From Liopterus haemorrhoidalis (Eukaryota; Arthropoda; Insecta; Coleoptera; Dytiscidae): a stretch of DNA of 64,000 bases. The notes beneath the pieces were generated by a model, which saw nothing but the letters and a program-made list of their open reading frames with translations, ran no database searches and was not told the DNA's origin. Below, piece after piece: positions 42,907 through 53,624 of this stretch (its first letter is position 1; the number at the start of each line of letters is the position of its first letter). The translations under genes and the position numbers were made by a program. The DNA is taken from contig OZ020616.1 of NCBI GenBank assembly GCA_963971575.1, positions 4,670,924-4,734,923 of the forward strand. Direction: 5' to 3'.

Positions 42907-44361
42907 TTTGGTGTAAATCATTCAATATTACTCAGAAAACTGGAAAAATATGGTATAAGAGGTATTGGTTTGAAAATAATTCAAAGCTATCTAGAAAATA
43001 GAACGCAAAAAGTAATGATTGATGATTACACTAGTGAGTCATTGATTGTTAAGTGCGGTGTCCCACAGGGTACTGTGCTTGGACCTTTGTTATTTCTAGT
43101 GTATATAAACGATTTGCTACAATTAAGTAATCTACACGGCTCTATAATATCTTATGCTGATGACACAGCCTTATTAATACAATCCGATACATGGGAGGAA
43201 GTTAAGCAGAAGACTGAAGAAGATCTCTCAGAGATAAAATGCTGGTTGGATAATAATATATTAAGTCTAAATTATACAAAATCATATTTTCTAGCCTTCT
43301 CTAATACTATAAGAACACAACCAAATTTTACAAAGCTAATAATACATGATGTTAACTGCAATTACACTGGATGCACTTGTCAAGTTTACGTTGAAAAAAC
43401 AGATTTTGTAAAGTATCTTGGGGTATCAATTGATAGTAAAATGAATTGGAGCATACATATAAAAAATATTAACAACAGACTTAGAAAGTCCTATTATGTT
43501 TTTAAAATATTAAGACAATATATGCCTATAAAATTGTTATACAACTTTTATTTTGCTCTAGTACAATCTGTACTTTCATATGGATTAATTGCATGGGGGA
43601 GTGCTGCAAGTAGTTACATGCAAAGGCTAGAAATTACCCAAAAGAAAATAATTAAAATTATATGTAAAAAACCTGTGCTTTATCCCACAAAAAAGCTTTT
43701 CGTAGAATGTAATCTATGTACAATTAAACAACTGTATCTATTATCAATAATAAAATACATATATAAAATACAATACCCCATACAATTTCCAACGCATGAA
43801 CATAAAACTAGAAATGCTGGCAAAGCATTGTCCTATAAAACAAATAAGACTGTAGGACAGCGAAGTTTCATGTATTATGTTCCTAAACTATATAATAACT
43901 TCCAAAAATTTATAACTGATAATAATATTTCAATCACAACATTTACTGCTAATAAAATTTCAAAATACGCTAAAATATGGATAAAAAATCTTACACCGGA
44001 TGAAGTACTTAATTATTATAGAGAATAATTTTAAAAATACAAAATAATTTAAGCACTTAAAACCGCATCCTCAATGGATCTCTAGATGCGAAATTAAGAT
44101 GCTGGTTAATCTTTAAATTTAAAAATAAATTAAATTATTCAATTTTAACTGAAACCACACACATACTTAAGTATCTGTGGTGTTAATCCGTTTCAAAATT
44201 AAATTATATGTATTTTATATTGATAATCCTATCTCTACTTTTAAGCTAAACATAGTATTAACTCTGTATCTCTAATTATCTATCTTTATGTTATTCTTGT
44301 ATTTGTATTTGTATTGAAGTGGATTTTTGGTAAATAAAATAAAAATAAATAAAATAAAATT
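42907..44361 (+). mobile_element. 5'-truncated LINE, second family
   Basis: It starts inside the reverse transcriptase palm (VNHSILLRKLEKYGIRGIG follows directly on unrelated DNA). It carries an open frame to 44028, a 300-bp 3' untranslated part, and ends in a TAAAATAAA-type tail at 44330-44361. The 5' cut is typical of incomplete target-primed reverse transcription. Confidence 0.87.
42970..44028 (+). CDS. Reverse transcriptase C-terminal ORF of the LINE
   Basis: 352 residues (about 18 more in frame upstream, without a start). It shows IIQSYLENRTQKVMIDD, CGVPQGTVLGPLLFLVYIND, YADDTALLIQ, KYLGVSIDSKMNWSIHI and a C-terminal part with a Cys-rich insert (NCNYTGCTCQ). YADD is intact and there is no stop. 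It differs from the LINE at 31085-33061, so it is another lineage. Confidence 0.88.
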   Translation: MKIIQSYLENRTQKVMIDDYTSESLIVKCGVPQGTVLGPLLFLVYINDLLQLSNLHGSIISYADDTALLIQSDTWEEVKQKTEEDLSEIKCWLDNNILSLNYTKSYFLAFSNTIRTQPNFTKLIIHDVNCNYTGCTCQVYVEKTDFVKYLGVSIDSKMNWSIHIKNINNRLRKSYYVFKILRQYMPIKLLYNFYFALVQSVLSYGLIAWGSAASSYMQRLEITQKKIIKIICKKPVLYPTKKLFVECNLCTIKQLYLLSIIKYIYKIQYPIQFPTHEHKTRNAGKALSYKTNKTVGQRSFMYYVPKLYNNFQKFITDNNISITTFTANKISKYAKIWIKNLTPDEVLNYYRE

Positions 44362-44744
44362 GTTAAACATGTCAGGGTTTTGTAGGTATTTAATAAGTGT
44401 AAGAAGCCAACAGAATGCTGGAATATTTTTTCTACAAACACATCAAAATCAATAGTCTTTTGATAATAATTTTTCTTCGTTATTTTAGTACTATAATAAC
44501 ACTGCCCAACAAAATAATTTTTTTATCTTGGTGCCGGAAAAGATGATGTGCTGATTCCAAAAATACCTGACTCTTTTTCGTAGCAGCTCTAGTTTTTGAG
44601 ATACAGACTAATTGATTTTAGTTTTTTATCTAAAAACGGTAAACTTCCTCCTTGGACAGCAAAGTGGATATACAAAATATCCTTGTTTTTTATGTCTTTA
44701 GGACAGCAGAGTGAAGGATCATCACTGGGTTAACAGAAATTGGG
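44362..44744. other. Flank with an R3 fragment
   Basis: GTCAGGGTTTTGTAGGTATT, then TAATAAGTG at 44370-44398, resembles one end of family R3. The rest is unrecognised. Confidence 0.45.
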
Positions 44745-45320
44745 TGATTTCCATTAAGAAATGTCATAATTCAAGAAAAACAAAACGTTGTCAACAAACC
44801 TTTGGTTGCGAGAGAGAAAATTATATTTCCACCCTTGCATAGCAAGTTTGTGCTTATGTAGCAATTTTTGAAGGCTTTAAATCGAGATGGTCTTTGTGTA
44901 GGCTACTTGACACGTAAATTTCCTGGGATTAACTCTGAAAAACTGAAAGCCAGAATATTTGATGGTCCTGAGATAAGGCAACCTACTGAAGATCCACAAT
45001 CCAATCCAATCGTATCAATGAATGAGATTGAATATAATTAATTCTTGGTGTTCATTTATTTAAGTAGTACAAAATTTTCTTGGAAATCATAAGGCAGAGA
45101 ATTAGTGGAAAATATGCTTTCCAACTTTAATATTCTCGGTTGTATTATGACCACTTACCAGAAGAACCGGGGGAAAGATTCCATCAGGACATAAAACTAT
45201 GGAAGATAGATATCAAGGAAGATAAGATAGCTACATGATGGCCTACTACTGTTGGAGTCTTCAAAAAAACTGTTCTGGTAAACTCCATCCTAGAAAGTCG
45301 TACAAAAGAACATTTTTAAG
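44745..45320 (+). pseudogene. Fossil of a repeated arthropod ORF with GERFHQD motif
   Basis: Across several frames one reads KIIFPPLHSKFVLM, stop, QFLKALNRDGLCVGYLTRKF, GINSEKLKARIFDGPEIRQ, then (45150-45210) EEPGERFHQDIKLW and a match to MMADYCW as WPTTVGV. I recall this order from an uncharacterised protein present in many copies in arthropod genomes, but cannot name its element class. It has many stops and frameshifts. Confidence 0.45.
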
Positions 45321-46530
45321 TGATAAGTGATGAATGTATATTTATCTACTTTGTGAAATAAATACCTTACTTTGTCTCGTTTGTGTTTGTAACTGGCAGT
45401 TGGAGCAAACAGTATAATATATATATTATAATATATATATATAAAGGCTTACCATAAATATGAAACTCTAAACCGGGACAAGAACGGAAGCTAGGGCAAA
45501 GGAAAAAATTTAATCACAAAAAATTGTTTTATTATTAAGTCTTACAAAAGAGATATGCAGATGGTCTACTGCAGCAGAAAGTTAATTATTTTATTTATTG
45601 TACCAGTACAACAAATATTTTTAAGAGCAGGTTTTAACTTATAAATTGTTGTTGCTATACCAATATAATTCAATATTCATTTAGTCAATAATTGGGATTT
45701 ATGAAATTGATTCAAAAAATAGTTTTGTTTCTCTAGTTATAGCCGATAGTGTATGCATGTATGTGTCTATATTGTCCATAGAAGCACATTCTACATAACA
45801 ATGATTTACATTATAAAATTAACAAAAATTTCTACAAATACCTTTCCAGTCGCTCCAATTTTGGTCTGCATGGAGTCCAAACAGTACAGTCCACAGTATA
45901 ACACACTATTTCAAGTATTTTCTGCACTTTAATCACTTAAAATAACTAAAAACGTCAGAAAAAAATGAAGACGCCACTTGCAAAAGTCACGTATCACTAC
46001 ATATCAAGATGGTTAATCCTGATAAAGCTCATTAAGGAATATAGTCATTAACAATTAATACATAAGGAACAGAATTGCTTAAAATAATTCTTTATGAGAA
46101 TAAACACATATATTAATATTTTATCAATAGTATACAGGTGGTTGAAATTGAACTACCGGACCCAATACACTATTTTTTTATTATTGAAGATGAGGTATAA
46201 CGTTAAATTTGGAAGTAACTTGGAACTCCATGATCTAAAATAGTTTAAATTTTGTTACTTTGTATCTATAAATAAATAGTTATACATTTTGATTGAGGAT
46301 TTGTTAAAATTTTAGAGCTATAGCGTTGGAGACACGGCCTATATGGTAAAATGGGAGGACAGAGGTGATAATAGGATGACTTTTGGGCTATCAATGATAA
46401 TTCTGAGATCTCAGAAAGGGATGAAAATTACTATTGGAAGTATAATGGAGTTTTTTATAGGTTAATTTTTTTATTTACGGGTTCATTTGGAGGGGTTAGG
46501 TGTCTCCCACCCCCCGGGCATTATGATCTT
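45321..46530. other. Intergenic, nothing recognised
   Basis: AT-rich with a short TATA microsatellite near 45417-45440. No gene, known repeat or long inverted repeat was seen. Confidence 0.4.
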
Positions 46531-46800
46531 AAGGCCCGGTCTTTCTACCTTCATTTAAACCACTATATTAGTTTAAATTAGTTGTCAAAATAAGTATAAT
46601 TTATTTTATTTAAGTTTAAAAAGTATATTTTAATGAATATAAATGTCATATATTTATGAATATATCTTGCAAAATTGAGCGTTTTTCTATTATAATTTCA
46701 TGCTTCGATTTTATATGACTTCGCGGCCCCCCGACGAAGCTTTCATGGCCCAGCCCCCCCCCGGTTGAGAAACGCTGCTCTAAACTATAGAACTCTTGTT
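46531..46800. other. Two single transposon ends
   Basis: GGCCCGGTCTTTCTACCTTC at 46533 is a Harbinger-type end like 59038. CCCCCGGTTGAGAAACGCTG at 46755-46776 is a hAT-type end. Neither has a visible partner. Confidence 0.5.
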
Positions 46801-47227
46801 TTTTTTTAGAAAACTGAGGCGAAATTCCTATCTCAAGTCCCAATGTATTGTTTTCCGTGAATTATTTTTACGTATATTACCTAGGTATCTGTTTTAAGAC
46901 ACGTAAGCATTTTGTTTGAGGAACACTGGCTTGTGCTTAGCTAACCCTGTTTATATGGGAATTAGAGGGTCAGTTTCTACACCCCTACTCCAGAGAAAGA
47001 ACAGCTTACTCAATGTCAAAATTATTGACCTGTAGATTTTGATTCAATTTAATTTGATGCTGAAGTTGAAAACGAGGTCAAAGTTCAAGCAAAGAATATT
47101 GTAAAAGTTTTAATATTGCAAGTAGTAAATTGAATTTATTGTAATAGTAAATAAATCTCATTTATTTTACATCTTGTACGTCACAGATTTTAAATATAGT
47201 AGTAATAAATTTTTGAAAATGACGTAT
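46801..47227. other. Intergenic, nothing recognised
   Basis: No supported feature. Confidence 0.35.
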
Positions 47228-47484
47228 AGTGTCATTGATGTCAAAAGCTAAAATATGAAGTTTCATAAAAATCCTTTTAGCCGCATTTGCTCTGCACGTG
47301 TACACAGACAGACGGACGGACAGACAGATGGACAGACAGACGGACAGACAGACCGACAGACATCATGCTAAAAATAGTCAAAACGTTATGTAGGGACCTC
47401 AATTCGTGGAGATCCATCGAAATCTCGAAATGTCAAAATCGGTATGATCACAATACCTCCCTTATATATTTGTTGGCGGTCGGT
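47228..47484 (-). repeat. Repeat family R2, copy 4, partial
   Basis: In reverse orientation, from GTCATTGATGTCAAAAGC through a CAGA/CGGA tract (47305-47361) to the end TGTTGGCGGTCGGT. The other part is missing. Confidence 0.82.
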
Positions 47485-47517
47485 AATAAATATGTATCGC
47501 CTTATTTTGTATTTTTG

Positions 47518-47910
47518 GAAACTGATATAACTTCCAATTTTATTAATTACTATTTTATTATAGCAATTCGTTTTTCTATTTTTATTTAAATATTCCTAAA
47601 ATTATATTTGTATTATATTGTATTTGCACGATTTTATTGTTATTTATTAACTATAATACAAATACCTATCACCTTAAATTTTATATAAATCAGTATAAAA
47701 TTTCCTAAGGTTTTTATTTATAATTTATTTAGTAGAACTGTTTTGAAATAAATATATATTATGAATATAGTCAATAAAAATATTTAAAAACATGCAACAT
47801 CTATATTAATTTTGTATGCTTGTTTGAACTACGCATACATGTGATGTATACCCTCTCACGCTCTGATTGGTCAGAAGTTACGAGACAACCTTTACTTTAA
47901 TAATCTTGGA
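47518..47910. repeat. Repeat R5, second copy
   Basis: Matches 9295-9662 (GATATAACTTCCAATTTTAT through CTCTGATTGGTCAGAAGT to AATAATCTTGG). The remaining 147 bp up to the hairpin are unrecognised. Confidence 0.75.
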
Positions 47911-48056
47911 AACACCGTCTGCAGGTACCTTTATATTTTATATAAAATATGGGTATCATTGACGCCATTTGCGCACATATTAATCTTCTATGGTCAGTTA
48001 CGTCACTAAAAGGACGGCATTTGAAACTCTTTAATATTTAATAATTTATAAAGTTC

Positions 48057-48704
48057 TTAAGGGGGGGGGGTATGGTCAGAGCAGCACATTTTATACCCAT
48101 TTTCAAGATTTTTTTTTAGAAAACTGTTAATAGTAACTTGATTGGGATAGTACCTACAGTAAACCAGTGGCGAAAGGAAACCTCCGCTAGACTTGCCCTC
48201 CCATAAAAAAAATATTTAAAAAAAAATAAACTAAAAAAAAAAAAAAAAATATATATATTTAGATAAATCTTCAAAAATACATCAAATTATGTTCTATACA
48301 AATTTTTGTCCAAGGCTTGCTTTACTAGTTACGAATTAATTATCATGACCATGGAAACGTTACATATAAGTATGAAAAAATTGAGACTTGGAAAAATTTT
48401 AAATAATTTTACAAAAAATTTTGGAAATTTTTCGTTTTATCAAAAAACGTCTCAAATAAAAGTTATTAGTTATTGCATTTATAGTAACTTTTGTTCAATA
48501 AATTTTTTCGAAATATTTTTCTGTTGCTAAATATTCGCAAAAATATTAAAATCGACACGAGTAAACTCCCATTTCTAGTCAACCGATTTTCATAAAAAAC
48601 AATAGGGTTCTTCCTATTTAATAGGAGAATTTTTTAGTACCAGAACGAACTCTTTAAGTTAAACCGTTTTTGAGTTATCGTGTATACACATAGACAGACA
48701 GACA

Positions 48705-48741
<37 letters not shown>

Positions 48742-49517
48742 GGACGGCACTTCGAAAATAGGTTTTTTGGATTCCCTGGACCATGAAACGTGGTCATCCG
48801 TCAAAATCTCGACATCGAAAATTTTCGCGATTACAATACTTGCTCCTTATATATTAAGGTCGGGCAAGTAAAAACAACCTTTGAAGAGCATACAAAAAAA
48901 TTTTTATTGAAAAATATCGAAAATTAAGCTCGTGACATGAATTTGAAATTTTCGTTCAGGACAAAGAGTTGATTTGCGGTGAGACACATAACTAATGACT
49001 GGATCATCTTAAACAAAAAAACCAAAAATATTTCGTTAGTTTATGAGTTTCTTAAGGTAACGCTGTCGAGATATTTTTTTTTCTTGCTTATTTTTTTTTT
49101 TATGGAAGTTTTTACAACTGAAACAGAAATTTCGAAAAAAAAAATTCCGTTTTTTTCGTTTATTTGACTTCAAACTTATACCAAAAATTAAATAATCTAG
49201 ATATTTGAAAAAACTCGACAGCGTTACCTCAAGAAACTCATAAACTATCGAAATATTTTTGGTTTTTTTGTTTAAGATGATCCAGTCATTAGTTATGTGT
49301 CTCACCGCAAATCAACTCTTTGTCCTGAACGAAAATTTCAAATTCATGTCACGAACTTAATTTTCGATATTTTTCAATAAAATTTTTTTTGGATACTCTT
49401 CATAGGTTGTTCTTTACTGTAGGTACTATCCCAATCAAGTTACTATTAACAGTTTTCTAAAAAAAAATCTTGAAAATGGGTATAAAATGTGCTGCTCTGA
49501 CCATACCCCCCCCTTAA
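48057..49517. mobile_element. Long-hairpin element flanked by TTAA (family H1)
   Basis: TTAA at 48057-48060 and 49514-49517 encloses a G run (10), TATGGTCAGAGCAGCACATT, and on the right the inverse ending in a C run (8). The arms pair over about 310 bp (48061-48163 plus 48873-49070 against 49207-49513), with a loop of about 135 bp. A 703-bp repeat interrupts the left arm. TTAA target sites suggest a piggyBac-like mover. Confidence 0.82.
48164..48866. repeat. 703-bp insertion in the hairpin arm
   Basis: AGTAAA flanks it (48158-48163 and 48867-48872). The opposite arm shows the uninterrupted sequence. The first part matches R2 (TTATCATGACCATGGAAACG and onward), the end differs, and the microsatellite is CAGA followed by a CA run at 48708-48738. 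Confidence 0.78.
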
Positions 49518-49939
49518 GTGTAATAAGTTACTTTTCTATCTACTCTGCAAGTCTAGTACATAAAAAACGGTCCATACTTTGGAGTCCAAGCCTAAATTTC
49601 TTCATTCAGAAAATAGAACAAGTATAAAACTTTACCGGCAAAGTAAAACTTAAAAATTAATTGACACCATACTATATATTTTGCACTATATTTCGCCATA
49701 CTTCGAAAATTAAAATGTTTTAAAGTATTGTTTCACCTAAAAATTTAAAGATTAAAATCTATCAAAATCTCCACGTCGAATTACTGCCCCAATACTTTCT
49801 TACCTTTACAATAAAAAATAAAATAAATTTGTTTGCAATGCTCCTTACTGAGATATTTTGCCATTATTTTTTAGATTAAATTATCTCAATCCTATCAATA
49901 AAAGTTTTTATTAACCCAGTTAGAACCTAAAATACATAA
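49518..49939. other. Upstream of the putative third gene, nothing recognised
   Basis: AT-rich; no promoter element can be assigned. Confidence 0.35.
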
Positions 49940-50091
49940 TTCACATTCAAACATCGTCCTTTTTCGTGGCGCATGCGCATAATATGTTCCATGTGCGCAA
50001 TAGTCCATTCATATATTGATCTATACGAGTACTATTCTCTCCAAGCATTGATTCGTCTGTCTGACATACCTGGTGAACGGTTTCTGGAGAA

Positions 50092-50201
50092 ATGGATGGT
50101 GTGGAAAACGGAGATGCTTATATGCACCAGGTGCCTGCCCCACAACCTGGGGTTAGGCCTATGGTCGACCCAGAAGCACTTGGAGAAGTTGATACAGCAA
50201 G
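50092..50201 (+). CDS. Putative first coding exon of an unrecognised third gene
   Basis: The ATG in GAGAAATGG opens MDGVENGDAYMHQVPAPQ, then PGVRPMVDPEALGEVDTA, and runs into the donor GTATGT at 50202 in phase 2. The exon is GC-richer and more codon-like than its surroundings and lies outside any repeat. The preceding 150 bases (GCGCATGCGCATAATATG and onward) could be 5' untranslated sequence. No following exon was found before the window end. The protein is not recognised; the Pro/Val-rich start could be a disordered N-terminus. Confidence 0.5.
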
Positions 50202-50519
50202 GTATGTCTTCTTATGTACTTTAAACATATTGATAACGCTATTTTGTTTATATGTTACAATTGCTAATTTTAGAAACTAGTTTTAACGCCAGTGTATATG
50301 TTTAATAAATCTAATAGATTTCGCTTTGCATTTATTTTAGTCTCTATTTTTTTAGTAGCAAGTAGGCAGTCGATACTCTTTCAACTTATCAGTCAATTTG
50401 GAATAAAAACAGTTAAAACAGATAAATAGTAAATGGTATTAATATTATAATAAATATAATTTTATTCTGCAGTTAAAAATATACCTCTGTCCCACAATGT
50501 TGGGACAGTTGTCTAAATT
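50202..50519. other. Start of the putative intron
   Basis: AT-rich, nothing recognised. Confidence 0.35.
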
Positions 50520-50800
50520 TCAGTGCGGGACACCGGGAAAGTTTCCGGTAGACAATAATTGAGGCCGGTATAAAGACGTGTATTTCGAAAGCCGAATTGT
50601 TTTGATATTAATAAGTATCTTACGCGTCATCCATGATTGTTTTAACAATAATTCTTTCAAGTACTTTGCTAATACTGGATAATAAATTAATTGGCTGGTC
50701 ATTTTTGGAATTTGATTCATTTTTACCCAGTTTTGGAACGGGTATGATTTTCGTTGCTTCCCATGTATATGGAAAATAGGATTTGAGTAATATAACCGTT
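50520..50800 (-). pseudogene. Non-LTR reverse transcriptase fragment
   Basis: The minus strand reads PYTWEATKIIPVPKLGKN, then DQPINLLSSISKVLERIIV, and in another frame QFGFRNTRLYTGL. These are the W-x-A-x-IIPIPK, SLLS-ISK-LERII and QFGFR blocks of LINE reverse transcriptases. It is decayed. Confidence 0.75.
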
Positions 50801-50806
50801 ATTTTT

Positions 50807-51080
50807 ACCGACTGTCAGATGTATTAGGGCGGTATTGTGATCATACCGATTTCGATATTTTGAGATTTCGATGGATGTCCGCGAATTGAGGTCTCTACAT
50901 AACGTTTGGACAATTTTTAGTCTGTCTATGTGTCTGTCTGCCTGCCTGTCTGTCTGTCTGTCAGTCTGTCTGTCTGTCTGTTGGTCTATCGTTCCGTGGA
51001 CACGTGTAGAGCGAATTTGGCTGAACGGATTTTTATGAAACTTCATATTTAAGCTTTTGATATCAGTGCTACAATTAGAT
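50807..51080 (+). repeat. Repeat family R2, copy 5, diverged
   Basis: ACCGACTGTCAGATGTATTA, then GGTATTGTGATCATACCGAT, a CTGT tract at 50921-50991 and ATTTTTATGAAACTTCATAT. The right part is lost. Confidence 0.78.
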
Positions 51081-51404
51081 GAAATTTTGGTTAAATTCTA
51101 TCCAGTCTGCCCGTCGAATGACAAAATGTCAATTTCACATATATGTCATAATAAAAAATTATATCATAATCAAATAAATCTGAAGTCTGAACAGCGTAAG
51201 GAAATTTTTTAAATGACATTTAAAGTCAGTAATACACTACTAAAGTAACCAAAATAACTAGATCTGGTTTGTCCTTACAAAAGTGAACAGCATATATTTA
51301 CAAAATTTATCATATGGATTACAATTCATGTGGGTTCGTGCGTGTGGAAACGCCAACTGAAATTCTTGAATTATTTTCAAAATTTTAAAACATGCTAAGA
51401 GGTA

Positions 51405-51835
51405 CAGTCTGTTCCAAACGGTTAAGCGGAACTAGATTTTGCAATTTAGTTACTTTCATCGTTTAAATCGTGCCTTTCGGCCGTTTTGTTTAAGATTTGT
51501 AAATCATACTTACAATAAACATTTTTTGGTTAAGGTTAATATCATTTTAAAATGTCATTTTGTTTATATTTTGATTTTTTGTGTCATTCTTAATACAAAT
51601 TTCCCATTTATTTATTTTTTTGTCATTAAAATATTTAAAAAAAATATTTAATTTTGACATATGTCATTCGTTTCCATGGTTTCATTGTTGGAATTTTCAA
51701 TTTTGACATCCCAACGTGAAAAATGAAATAACCCAAGCAAGGTAGGGACCTTGCTTGGGTTATGTCACCCTTCTCGTGACAACCTAAAAGAACTAAATTC
51801 CCATTTAGTTCCGCTTAACCGTTTGGAACAGAGTG
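51405..51835. mobile_element. MITE-A copy 9, with an inverted duplication
   Basis: A complete copy with TA flanks. At 51731-51762, AACCCAAGCAAGGT is followed by AGGG and its own inverse (ACCTTGCTTGGGTT), which other copies do not have. Confidence 0.93.
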
Positions 51836-51837
51836 TA

Positions 51838-51995
51838 TAGCCTATTCCAAATATTTAAGCAGAATGAGATTTTCATATCTTGTAACTTTATACCATTGAA
51901 TCAGGCTTTTGACAATTTTGTTTAACAAAAGCGAACTCGTGACAACTTAAGAAAATAAAATTTTCATTTAATTACATTTAAACTAAAGATATGCA
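51838..51995. mobile_element. Diverged short MITE-A relative
   Basis: AGCCTATTCCAAATATTTAA, then GCAGAATGAGATTTTC and GACAATTTTGTTTAAC. It resembles the short family at 53441-53622 with decayed ends. Confidence 0.55.
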
Positions 51996-52010
51996 ATATT
52001 TGATTACGTA

Positions 52011-52418
52011 CAGTCTGTTCCAAACGGTTAAGCGGAACTAGATTTTGCAATCTAGTTACTTTCATCGCTTAAATCGTGCTTTTCGGTCGTTTTGTTTAAG
52101 CTTTGTAAATCATACTTACAATTAACATTTTTTGGTTAAGGTTAATATCATTTTAAAATGTCGTTTTCTTTATATTTTGATATTTTGTGCATTCTTAATA
52201 CAAATTTCCCATTTATTTATTTTTTTGTCATTAAAATTTGTAAAAAAAAATAATTTAATTTTGACATATGTCATTCGTTTCCATGGTTTCATTGTTGGAA
52301 TTTTAAATTTTGACATTCCAACGTGAAAAATGAAATAACCCCAGCAAGGTCCCTTCTCGTGACAACCTAAAAGAACGAAAATCCCATTTAGTTCCGCTTA
52401 ACCGTTTGGAACAGACTG
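52011..52418. mobile_element. MITE-A copy 10, complete
   Basis: Full ends and TA on both sides. It is very close to copy 2 (2469-2875), including AGATTTTGCAATCTAG and GGTCGTTTTGTTTAAG. Confidence 0.93.
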
Positions 52419-52668
52419 TATTTTACTGTTTTTTTTTTTTTTTTTTTTTTGTAAATATTTTAAATGAATATTTGTATTTTCATTGTTCCCGATATTGTCG
52501 ATAGATAATTATCAATTCTGCTGTTTCAAAGTTTATTTGTTTATTTATTTTTTTTTAAATATAATTTCTATTATTTATATTAAGTTGTATTGTTTGATTT
52601 TTTGTTGTTGTTCCTTCGTAAATTGAGTTTTTTTTTTTATTTGTTTTTATTTTTTTGTGGTTATAGTA
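52419..52668. other. T-rich spacer
   Basis: Long T runs and no recognisable feature between two MITE-A copies. Confidence 0.5.
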
Positions 52669-53076
52669 CAGTCTGTTCCAAACGGTTAAGCGGAACTAAA
52701 TGGGAATTTAGTTCTTTTAGGTTGTCACGAGAAGGGACCTTGCTTGGGTTATTTAATTTTTCACGTTGGGATGTCAAAATTTAAAATTCCAACAATGAAA
52801 CCATGGAAATGAATGACATATGTCAAAATTAAATATTTTTTTTTAGATATTTTAATGACAAAAAAATAAATAAATGGGAAATTTGTATTAAGAATGACAC
52901 AAAAAATCAAAATATAAAGAAAATGACATTTTAAAATGATATTAACCTTAACCAAAAAATGTTTATTGTAAGTATGATTTACAAAGCTTAAACAAAACGG
53001 CCGAAAGGCACGATTTAAACGATGAAAGTAACTAGATTGCAAAATCTAGTTCCGCTTAACCGTTTGGAACAGACTG
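52669..53076. mobile_element. MITE-A copy 11, complete
   Basis: Full ends, TA on both sides, opposite orientation to copy 10. Confidence 0.93.
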
Positions 53077-53440
53077 TATTTATATTGTATTCATTTATGT
53101 AAGGATATACCAGATCTAGTTATTTTGTTTACTTTTGTACTGTATTACTGATTTTAAAAAAATTCTTAAAGTGTAAAACAGATTTAGTTAATTAGTTACA
53201 ATTTTTAGTGCAGAGCAACGAAAGCTATTTGCGCCAGTGTAAAACAGACTTCAGATATGTTAGTCATGATCATTATAATAAAGATATATTTGCTAATATG
53301 ACATATATCAAATGGTATGACATTATAATAAAGTGACATTTTTAATAATTTTGTAATACCAACATGACATACAATTTCAAAGGTGCAAACTATTGAAATC
53401 AAAAGTTCTTCTTAGTTTATTTTTACAAAAGGACACAGTA

Positions 53441-53622
53441 AAGTCTGTTCCTTTGGTTTAGGCGGAACTAGATTTTCAATTTTAGTTACTTTTACCGATT
53501 GATTGAAGCTTTTGATTATTTTGTTCAGGAAATGCCAACTTCAAGACATAAAAAAATAGCTGTCATTACTTACAAAAATGAAAATTCCGGTTAGTTCCGC
53601 CTAATCGTTTGGAATAGACTGT
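53441..53622. mobile_element. Short MITE related to MITE-A
   Basis: TA flanks (53439-53440 and 53623-53624). The ends AAGTCTGTTCCTTTGGTTTA and TAATCGTTTGGAATAGACTG are inverted relatives that share the GTCTGTTCC/GGAA-AGAC core with MITE-A. It is 182 bp. Confidence 0.85.
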
Positions 53623-53624
53623 AT

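Noticed and set aside
49973..50224. 83-codon frame overlapping the putative exon
   Set aside because: It runs in another frame through the splice donor. The 50092 frame has the better start context and ends at the GT.
10178..53042. Recurrent 60-90 residue frame ([18 protein letters not shown]...) at 15-206, 10178-10444, 28660-28866, 36819-37031, 51439-51651 and 52761-53042
   Set aside because: It lies in MITE-A and recurs only because the repeat does. It has no domain, differing lengths and crosses the inverted ends in several copies.
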